Positions 25,408 through 34,350 of a stretch of DNA of 49,448 nucleotides are shown in pieces. Under the pieces are notes generated by a model that was given only the letters and a program-made list of their open reading frames with translations, was not told the origin of the DNA and made no database searches. The stretch covers positions 1,476,269 to 1,525,716 of the forward strand of contig NW_019091450.1 in the NCBI RefSeq assembly GCF_001949145.1, in the 5' to 3' direction. The stretch is from Acanthaster planci (lineage: Eukaryota > Echinodermata > Asteroidea > Valvatida > Acanthasteridae). The position numbers were made by a program, and so were the translations under genes. Position 1 is the first letter of the stretch; each line of letters begins with the position of its first letter.

Positions 25408-25651
25408 GGCCAAAGTCCAATTATTTAGCCACTCTATCACTGTAGTGATGTCCGATATTTATTGCACATGAATATGCAGGTACATGTTGTACATGTACAT
25501 GTAACTTGACATGTACTGTACTAGTCCATACATGTAGCGTACATGTGACTGCATGTGTGGCAAAGCATACATTTCAGGACTTAAATGATCCCTCAATGAT
25601 AAGACTAATACCTGTGGAATAAACACACACACATGGTTGGATATTCTTCTG
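25408..25651 (+). repeat. About 245-bp duplication, unit 1
   Basis: Begins GGCCAAAGTCCAATTATTT and ends with ACACATGGTTGGATATTC. It matches the unit starting at 25652 at both ends, with a diverged middle rich in ACATGTAC words. Confidence 0.6.
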
Positions 25652-26035
25652 GGCCAAAGTCCAATTATTTTGCCACTTTATCAGTGTAGCTTGATTGAAA
25701 TTGTACAAGAACATGTACTGTCCATAGTTACATTTATAAGGTATGTACACCCCATCTGTGACAAATATTTAAAGACAACTTGAGGATTACTAATACAGTT
25801 GAACCTCGTTAATAAAAGGTCTTTAAGACTTGGCAAATTACCTCGTTCTAACAGGAACCTTGTATTATCAGGAATGAGAACAATAAAAAACAAAGGATTA
25901 GGACCTGAAAACATCGTTGTTATAAGCAGAATCTTGTATTAACAATGCTCATATTAACAAGGTTCAACTGTACATTGTAGATGATCCCTCAACATAAGAT
26001 TATCTGTAGGCATAAATGCACACATGGTTGGAAAC
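25652..26035 (+). repeat. About 245-bp duplication, unit 2, containing the pogo-like MITE
   Basis: Starts GGCCAAAGTCCAATTATTTT and ends GCACACATGGTTGGAAAC. The extra length is the MITE at 25796-25970. Confidence 0.6.
25796..25970. mobile_element. pogo/Tigger-like MITE (175 bp, TA target duplication)
   Basis: 19-bp terminal repeats CAGTTGAACCTCGTTAATA and, inverted, CAGTTGAACCTTGTTAATA (one mismatch), flanked by TA on both sides. The CAGT...CTCG start is typical of pogo-type ends. No ORF. Confidence 0.8.
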
Positions 26036-26131
26036 TTACCCAGGGGTGTGGCAGATGCAATTTTTGATAAGCAATGGACACCATTTATTGTGGCAACCTT
26101 GTTTTCAGTTTGTAACAAAATGTCTAAAATC

Positions 26132-26409
26132 NNNNNNNNNNNNNNNNNNNNNNNNNNNNNNNNNNNNNNNNNNNNNNNNNNNNNNNNNNNNNNNNNNNNN
26201 NNNNNNNNNNNNNNNNNNNNNNNNNNNNNNNNNNNNNNNNNNNNNNNNNNNNNNNNNNNNNNNNNNNNNNNNNNNNNNNNNNNNNNNNNNNNNNNNNNNN
26301 NNNNNNNNNNNNNNNNNNNNNNNNNNNNNNNNNNNNNNNNNNNNNNNNNNNNNNNNNNNNNNNNNNNNNNNNNNNNNNNNNNNNNNNNNNNNNNNNNNNN
26401 NNNNNNNNN
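26132..26409. other. Assembly gap (278 N)
   Basis: Unsequenced bases; it starts just after a duplicated, repeat-rich block. Confidence 0.99.
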
Positions 26410-26422
26410 ACATGTACACTAC

Positions 26423-26449
26423 AGACCTGCTGCATGGGGCAGCAGGTCT
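26423..26449. repeat. Small perfect hairpin at the gap edge
   Basis: AGACCTGCTGC pairs with GCAGCAGGTCT around a five-base loop. Confidence 0.45.
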
Positions 26450-26592
26450 ACAGATGACAGGTAATTTCATTGCTTTTGCTGCCCCGGGCTCATCTGGGAG
26501 CACTGATCTGTTTTGTATTGTACTAATTGTTCTGTATTGTCCTGTCACATTTGTTGTTCTGGCCAAATAAATAATAATAATAAAACATACAT
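26450..26592 (+). mobile_element. Probable LINE 3' tail ending in (AAT)n
   Basis: A T/G-rich stretch (TTTTGTATTGTACTAATTGT) is followed by AATAAATAATAATAATAAAA. The look is that of a non-LTR 3' UTR with a simple-repeat tail. Most of the element would be in the gap. Confidence 0.35.
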
Positions 26593-26618
26593 GTATCCAT
26601 GTATGTACCGGTTATCCC

Positions 26619-26684
26619 AGAACTGTGGGTTCCGACGTCCGCCCCGCTCCCACAAGCGGGTGGACGTCGGACCCCCACAGTTCT
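26619..26684. repeat. 66-bp hairpin with about 30-bp arms
   Basis: Begins AGAACTGTGGGTTCCGACGT; the right arm is nearly its reverse complement, with a six-base CCCACA loop. GC-rich in an AT-rich setting. It could be a tiny foldback element or a hairpin transcript. Confidence 0.65.
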
Positions 26685-27866
26685 CTGAGGGTACATGTAT
26701 GAACCAGTACAGTAGCAGTACTTGTAAAGTACATGGGGATGTACATGTACATGCAGTAGCTTTGAGAATTAAAGATGTACTTTACATGCACAGTACATGT
26801 ATGTACCTGCAAATGTACATTTCTACATGTACATCCCAAACCTACCGGTATGGTTTGTAATGAATTGGCTACACATTTGCCAAAAAGAGGAAGTCCACAA
26901 ATCAAAATGGCACATAAAAAGATCAGCAGCATCAAACTTCTACATATTTCTCCCAAGCCCCAACAAAGTGACCTTCCCACTTTAGCTGAACACTTGCAAG
27001 TGTTCATGAGGCCTACTCATCAGGAAAGGAACTAACTGCCGGTGGTCTAAAGAGATTGACCTGTCTGGTCCAGATGGTCAAATGCTGGAGAGTCATTCAA
27101 TCATTTTCCCCCCCTCAACCTCCAAAGAAGAAGTCTCTCATGCGTCATAAGACACTTTACATTTTAGGATGAGCCCAAAGAACAACAACTGCTGCTGGGG
27201 TTTGAAGTATGGGGTACACAGGCATCGGGCACCAGTAAATGTACATGGTATCTTGTTCCATAATTCATTACATCCTAAGGCAAGGTGATGATATCATCAG
27301 CACTACTCAGCCTGAAATGGAGCCATGATTTGATTACATAGTCTGAACAAAAATAATCTACCAATCTCAATTAATGGAATCATCAAACTAATGAAGTCAA
27401 CAGTAACACTGTCATTGAACCAGAAAACCACACATAAATTAGAGAGCACAATTAGGCCACCTTTCCGTAAATATGTACCTGCATGTTTTAGCTGACCCCT
27501 AAATTTAAGAGCCAAAGGCATTTTGATAATTTTACGTTAAACAATTCCATAAACGCATGCCCATTTTCCTCTTTTTGTGCTTGATTAATCGTGTTATTTA
27601 ACTGGTGATATTTTTTCATGCTTTCCTAATACATGTACGCGCAGCATACCAGGCACAAGGATTTCACAGACATGACTGGTGCTACATTGTACGTGTAAAT
27701 TGCCAATTTTCAAAACATTTCTTCAGATCTGCAAATCACGTTTCATGTTTTTGTAAAAAGTGCTCAAGTGTCAGTCTATCTGCCAGTCATCACAGGCACA
27801 GAAGGGTGCATTTCACTTCTGATACAACTTTTGACACACTTGTTTCACGAAATCCACAGGAAATAA

Positions 27867-27936
27867 TTAACCCTAACCCCCTTTGGTGTTTGTAAAATCA
27901 TATTAAAATTGAAGGATTTGGGACTATTAGGGTTAA
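27867..27936. mobile_element. 70-bp TTAA-bounded mini-element, copy 3
   Basis: TTAACCCTAACCCCC to ATTAGGGTTAA, exactly 70 bp like copy 1, with a similar body (TTTGTAAAATCATATTAAAA). Flanks are unrelated to those of the other copies. Confidence 0.7.
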
Positions 27937-28559
27937 AAATCAGAAAATAATAAACATCTGCTTGACTGGTAATTTTAATGAATTGAGCACAGGTGCAATT
28001 AAGTCTCAGGCATTTCTGCACGCAAAACTTTTGAAGCAAAAAAGCTGCTAGCAGGCCTTTAGCTTTTAAAACCTTCCACATCGACGGACCTGCTGCTATT
28101 TGAGCAGGCTTCCACATGTACGTATTGAAGCCCTCAGTGCGGATTGAAGACTGGGAGACAGAATTTACACTTTTTCACTCTGTTTCTTCTTCCAGAAAAA
28201 ATGTACAAAATGACTCATGTTTGCGTTTAATTGTCTTTGAGAATTTTCGAAAAAAAAGTTGTCACCAACTAGTGCACGTATCGAGGGGTACATGTACACG
28301 AATGGTAGATCCCAACTTGGGCTGCCTTTCCGTAAGGAGAGTTTTTTTGCTCCGTTCTTATTTGTGTATCCAAGTTTCTGCCAAGTTTCACTCCTACAAT
28401 AAGCAATGTCAATGATCACTCTTTGCACACTTCGATTTCCATGAAATTGGTGTCAAAACACGAGCGAGTGAAAGACATTTAATCATTAAGGGCTCAGCTT
28501 GTGAAAAACATGGGAAAAAAGTATCGGGAAAAATGTTGAGAATCCCCCCCCCGGCTCTT

Positions 28560-29600
28560 TTAGGGATAAAAAGGCAATGGTGGGCGCAATCAGTTGATCA
28601 GCACGGTCACATGATTGTGTTGCACTAGGCCTCTCAGTCCATCCAGCATAAATGTACATACATGTACTATGTGAAATTTCAAACTTTACAATGTGCTTCT
28701 CTTTTTGAAACAATCATCCAAGAAAGAAACCACAATCATCTGAAGGTGAAATTATTGACAGATTGTACAGTATCAAATTGAGTAATTGCGAGCGGATCAA
28801 CTGATCATGCCCAACAGCTACACAAAGAGAAGAAGACAATCTTCTCGTTGAGTACCACCAGTTCTTTTCAGAACCCAACATTCTCAAAAAGAGACATCCA
28901 TGGTGCTTCCGCAAACCTACATGATGAAATGAAGAACGTTACAGGGGAACATGCGCACATCAAATGTGAAAAGGCTCAACATGCGTAACCTTATCCGCCC
29001 CGATCGGAACAAATGAGGGCATTTTTTTTTAATCACACCATAGGCGCTTGTTTATAACGAAGATCAATAGCACGTTTAACGCGGAGCAAGCTGAGCACGC
29101 GTAACAAATCTATTTCTCAATGTATGGTCTTTGCGTACACACAGAACGAGTGCAAGAACCCACTTGGAAACTTACTACCATCTGTCTTTCTTTTGCCACT
29201 TGGGGGTGCACGTCATGCTCTGAGTGTATAGTCACCAGGTCCCTGATTTTACCACTTACTGTGAGAACCAATCAGACTTGACAATAGGTGGCAAAATGAG
29301 GGACCTGGTGACTATATTACTAGCGTAATGTGTGATGCTGTTGGGCACAATCTCTCATTCTGCATGACTGCCCGACTGCTCTACATGACTGGTTGACATT
29401 GTAACATGGTTTATCAAGCAAGAAATCTCCAACTTTACTTCCTCTCTTTGAAATAATCTTCAGCAACCATGGAGTAAAAGTAAAAAGCGCAATCACCTGA
29501 AGATGGCATTATCAATAAGATCAATAAATCCTGCAATACGATCAACCAAAGTTGATTGCAAAGTCTGCCCAATCACCGATTGCGCTCAACACAAACACTG
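28560..29600. repeat. Diverged duplicated blocks
   Basis: Blocks at about 28675-28815 and 29426-29560 share ordered words (AATCATCTGAAGGTGAAATTATTGA against AATCACCTGAAGATGGCATTATCAA in part). No ORF. Confidence 0.35.
29227..29316. mobile_element. 90-bp foldback MITE, TA target
   Basis: 29-bp arms beginning TATAGTCACCAGGTCCCT, inverted at the right end with two mismatches and flanked by TA. The short central loop contains AACCAATCAGA. Confidence 0.7.
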
Positions 29601-29627
29601 CTCCATGCACTTCCTTGAAAATTTCAT

Positions 29628-30036
29628 TTAACCCTACATGTAACCCCCCTACACTACGCCTTTTTACTAGGAACCATCTTGAATCCTCTGTAATCCTCCG
29701 ATTTTCAACATGAAAAAATTGCATTCAGCCCAAATCCTCCAATATTTCTTGAAAATGTCTTTTGGAGGAGTGCCTAACTGCCTGAATCCTTCAAAATCCT
29801 CCGGCAATTCTTGTCATTATGTTGAGGCAGTGTGAATGACACTCTTGAGCTGTGCAGTTGATTCAAAAGAAATATCGAGCTGAATTTATGCTTGACTAAG
29901 CACAAACAACGTAAGGTCTAATCTATGACCTTCACATATGGCAAATTAGCCATGCACCTTTGCCATACACCCTTAATCCTCTAATTCCTCCATTTGCAGA
30001 AAAGGATTTTGGAGGATTTGGGAGGGTTAGGGTTAA
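29628..30036. mobile_element. 409-bp relative of the TTAA-bounded mini-elements
   Basis: Left end TTAACCCTACATGTAACCCC, right end GGAGGGTTAGGGTTAA. The right end shares GGAGGATTTGGGA with copy 1 of the short elements. The interior has repeated AATCCTCC words and no ORF. Confidence 0.5.
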
Positions 30037-30039
30037 GTT

Positions 30040-31250
30040 AGGCTATTTATCCTCAAGTCAAGAACCTGCCCGCTGTTTATACGTACATGTACTCGTACTC
30101 GCACCTTACGCTCCATTCCTATATTATCGCTGTATCAAAAATTTTGAATTTTGCGTTAATAATTGTTCAAGTATTCAATAAATTATGGCCTAAGGATAAG
30201 TTTTAGCAAAAACAAGAAAAATTTCGCATGTTTTACATTTTGATAATTTCTAAATAAAAGTTACAATTTTTCAAAAATTTGTAAACTTTCCTTAACCTTG
30301 TCCATCATAATAACCTACCATCTGTCTCTTTAACAGTTATTTCTAACACCATCCTGTCCTTGGATATCTGTTGCTAGGTTCCCAAGCATCAATTTTGAAA
30401 CGGCCAAAGGTGTCTAAAGGCACATATTAACTGCGAAAATACCCAGTTTTTTCCAAATCAAAATAAGGGCTCCTGTGCTGAAAAGGTAATGAACCCAGAA
30501 TCAAATATTTCAGGTCCAATGAGATGGTTATAACTCTTGAAGAATTAGAACTCAGAAAGAAGACATTTTTAACAATTGTTTCAGACATTGATAAAAGAAT
30601 TAGTCCACCAAAAAAATGAAATTTGTAATTACCATTTATTATTCCTTCAGCAAAACACCAATTTAAGTAATAAGATGAATGTCAAAGTTGTTGCTGCATT
30701 TAAGACTGGGGTAAACAAGTTCTGGTGAAAAAAATGAAGTCATTCCTTTCCCCATTAATAAGTATAAGGTGCCACAGTGCAATTGCTCCCATCTTGTTCT
30801 CACAGCATTTGGCATCTTTAAGGAGGAGGTGGGAAAAATGGAGTCAATTATAGACCTAGGTAACATGGAACATTGTCACAAACTGAGGTTATTTTGTTTC
30901 CTCTGAAAACAAAATGATTCTTTTTATCTTTACTTATGCCAAAACAAAGTGCTTTAAAGGCCATTGTAGAAAAAATTTCTCCATACCGCATTAAGACTTA
31001 AGTTAGAGACTACACCTCTGCTTGCATACCATGACGGTGCACACGCAAATTTTCTGAGCTATTGTAGAGGAAAATAAATTGAACCACAAACAAAATTTTA
31101 TGAATCAATATACATGTAACATAAGAGTTAAACAACAGCAAAGGTAGGGTAGTTCAAGAAGGTGAGCCAGCAATCTTTATAAAATTTCGATCGGGAAATG
31201 TGATAACTACCGCGATGACAGAGTAATCAGGCACCCATTCTACATGTACA
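30040..31250. other. AT-rich, almost free of TACATG words, no gene seen
   Basis: Long A/T runs and weak ORFs only. It differs in word content from DNA to its left and may be an old insertion. Confidence 0.4.
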
Positions 31251-31254
31251 TGTA

Positions 31255-31360
31255 CTAGCCTCACAAGAAGGGCTGTAGTGGCACCGATAGATCATGCAGA
31301 TAAGAGACAGATTGTAAAAGAGAGCCACTACAGCCCTACGTCATGTACATGCGGGGCTAG
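31255..31360. repeat. Inverted repeat with 14-bp perfect arms abutting the 31.4-kb MITE
   Basis: AGGGCTGTAGTGGC (31269-31282) pairs with 31324-31337, and the outer CTAGCC pairs with GGCTAG. It overlaps the left end of the neighbouring MITE. Confidence 0.55.
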
Positions 31361-31620
31361 TGCTAGGGCCGTTTTCCAATACTCAACTTCGGCTCCGTCT
31401 CAGGCTTCAACTGTTTTTTGTCTAGTTGACTTTGAAGCTGTAAGCGCAGTAATTAGTCTAATACTAGTTCCATAAAACATCAAATAAGATGCAAGAGAGC
31501 CAGAAATTACAGTAATCCAATTTAATTTAAACGGTTCAGGCCCACAATCGGGGATTGGTTTTGGGAACAAAGCCTGAGACGGAGCCCAAGTTGAGTATTG
31601 GAAAAGGGCTTATTACTAGC
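31356..31620. mobile_element. MITE with about 45-bp terminal inverted repeats
   Basis: The left end (GCTAGTGCTAGGGCCGTTTT, continuing CCAATACTCAACTTC) matches the inverted right end at about 31564-31620 with few mismatches. Total 265 bp, no ORF. Confidence 0.7.
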
Positions 31621-31624
31621 AGTA

Positions 31625-33230
31625 GGCCTAGTACCTGACCGAGTACTTTATAAGGCCTATAACGTACCGGTACAATTATCGCCCACACGTACATGTAATG
31701 TTATGTGCATGCATGACCAGGATGACCTGACGTCCGGGAACAAGACACCAATGTTTCAAGTACCAAAGGCGAAGGAATTGTCTAGATAATGTAAATGGCT
31801 TTAACGGTTGAAAATTGCGCGGATCCACACCACTGGGGATCACATTCCTTTAGCCAATGAAGATGTTGCTTAACTTAGTACTTACATTCCAACAATCCCT
31901 GCCAAATGAGGCAATGATTAAGTCATGGTGATCGGCTTAAGACTTGCGCGAATATCACCAACCTGTGCTATCGTCTCGGCAGGATATACGTACGCGTACG
32001 TACGTACGTACATAGACATGTACATATGTACAGTACGCGCGTACGCGTGATCATGGATCTTGAAAATCGCGTTTTCAGTTCCATGCCCATGAGGGCGCTA
32101 AATATCAACAACAAGCAGGCTGCAAGCCGACAAGCTACTGTGACGTACGCGTAGCGATCGAGGCATGGAAGGGAATCGAAAAGCTGACAGCCACGTTCCA
32201 GGGATGCTCTTTTCAAATCTCCACTTTCTGTGAGAAACCAAAAAAACGTATTTTGAGGTTATTTCGGACTTGACCTCATTTGCAAATACACGATGCAAAA
32301 AAAATAATTAAGGTTTACCCTAAAAGAGCCAGGGGCAGAATGCCCCCTCGACATTTTTTTCCAACATCGCCGAGGTGCAGTTTTTTCAGAAGTTGAGCCT
32401 TTGAGTTTTCAGAGCAATTCTGCGCGGTCATTTTGACACCATTTTTGCAAAAATCGAACCGTTCTCGCGCAGCACGCATTTTTCCGAGACGGGTCTGCCC
32501 AAAACGTATTTCCACTGCAGTGCTCAATGCACGCGTACATACCGGCACACATATAGCCATGAACTTCAAATGACTTAAACAAAACTATGATCTGACTGAG
32601 TTCAAACTTCGTGATGATAAGGAGTGTCTGTACATGCATGCTAAGTTTCAACAAAATTGTGAACAAAGGTCCACACAATACAGGTTTTTAGAAACCGGAG
32701 TGGACCAAGCCAGGTCCACATACGGTGATCCTCGAGGAGGAGTCATCAATAAACACGCAGTTTAAAAGAAAGATCAAAAAAGGCATAAACATTCTATGGC
32801 ATTATATTTCGTCACCGTCTTGCCCACCTTGAACTAGGCCTAACACATCTGTATTCTTTTTGGTTTCATATCGCGAAACCTTGCACTGCCTGTAATTCAT
32901 GCGCTAACACAACATGGGAGTGCAACTGGCAAAAAAGAAGGGCAATTTAAAGAATTAACAAAAGCATTTTGTGGAATAAATTACAATTTGGAGAAAAGTG
33001 TTCTGAAACGTTTGACACGAATTCACTGCATTCGTTCACTTGTTCAGAATTGATGGGATTCAAAAAAAAGTTGCAGAACGCCAAAACACAAATGACCAGT
33101 AACTCATAACACATGGCTGGTACAGCATAATTAAGTCAGCGACGCCACAAACTGACACTCAGACTAAGTGTGGTCCTTTACACAAAATTGACTGAGCCCC
33201 GTAATTTTGGTTTTTACCAACTGTATACTC
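31625..33230. other. No gene seen
   Basis: Simple repeat at 31985-32047, then CpG-richer sequence to about 32550, then AT-rich DNA. No splice-bounded coding segment found. Confidence 0.4.
31985..32047. repeat. Palindromic CGTA/CATG simple repeat
   Basis: Runs of TACGTACG and ACGCGTACGC with ACATGTAC words: alternating, self-complementary and CpG-rich. Confidence 0.65.
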
Positions 33231-33232
33231 TA

Positions 33233-33556
33233 AAAACTGAAGTGTTGAATCCATTATTTAACGATAATGCGGTCTTTGACCACTCTAAAAAGGTGTTAAA
33301 ATCAAACGTTTTAAAAGTTAAATCCAACATCTGAAATTATCAATTCAGCATATAAACTGTTCATTCAACAATTTAAATGATGACATAACAATATCGAGGG
33401 GGAAATGTTGAACACTTAAATTGTTGAATAAAGTCTTTAACTGTTGGACATGATGTTTACAATTCAAGGTTTAACTTGTTGAAATGTTGGATTTAAACTT
33501 TCAAAGAGTGATCTCTGACTGCACTCTTGTAATGTTGGATTCAACACATCAGTTTT
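33233..33556. repeat. Long imperfect inverted repeat (about 325 bp)
   Basis: Outer arms AAAACTGAAGTGTTGAATCCA-like (33233-33253) and its inverted copy (33536-33556) differ at one base of 21. Inner arms around TTAAATCCAAC also pair. AT-rich, likely a foldback transposon. Confidence 0.6.
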
Positions 33557-33858
33557 ATACGCATCGCATGTACACATTTAGTAAATTTCTATTTTCACAG
33601 GTGAAACTTTCCTTAATTTACCAAGTTAAAACGTTTTTGAGAACAAATTGTCTTCATCCAGCCGGTAAATGGATAAAGTAGCCTAAATGCGTGTAAGACG
33701 GTTTTTTTTTCGAAAGATGTATCCACTCAGGGGGGCAGATCCAGGAATCCGAATGAGGACAGGTGCGCACATAGGTAATGTACTTCATTACATTATGCAC
33801 TTCCATTTATACAAATACGTGTATTAAGATATCACTTTTCAATATTATTACTATGACT

Positions 33859-33864
33859 TTTATT
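33859..33864 (-). terminator. Candidate polyadenylation signal for the MCT-like gene
   Basis: AATAAA on the minus strand, about 360 bases after the stop codon at 34223. It is the first canonical hexamer I see downstream of the gene. No transcript evidence. Confidence 0.4.
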
Positions 33865-34222
33865 TCATTTTCAAAATACAAGATCATTATATCATGCATA
33901 ATGTTTCCGTTTTTGCTGTGCATCATCCGCGGCAAGCAGAAGCGCTCCCTCGTCGGTTGAAAAGTGTGTTCTTTGAATTTGCTGGTAGCGATCGTAACAC
34001 GTACATCTCATAGTCCTTTGTGAACCAGTGAAAATTCTAAAGAAGTAACGTCACAACCATGGATGTGAAAAGCACTGACAGATAGCAAGAGTCGTTGTCA
34101 ACGTTGAGAAATTGTTGCAACATGGTTTTGATTTCATCCGAAACGTTATATTAACTTTCAATTATTCTGCATCTGGGAAAGAGAATTCAACGCCGTTTTA
34201 CTGGTAATCTGTCATAACCCTT

Positions 34223-34350
34223 CTACTCGGCACTCTCGACGCGGCCGTAAGAGTACCGCAGGATTGCAAGTGGGATCAGAGGTATACCCTGCACGGCACC
34301 GACAATGAGGAATGCAGCAGTATAGCTCCCCGCGAGGTCGTACAGCAAGC
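34223..34350 (-). CDS. MCT-like gene, coding exon 4 and stop
   Basis: The acceptor TTATTTTCAG|GCTTG joins in phase to give FLPG-LLYDLAGSYTAAF, followed by the last helix and a short polar tail ending in ESAE and a TAG stop. The very short C-terminus (about 10 residues after the last helix) is shorter than in vertebrate MCT1-4. Confidence 0.9.
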
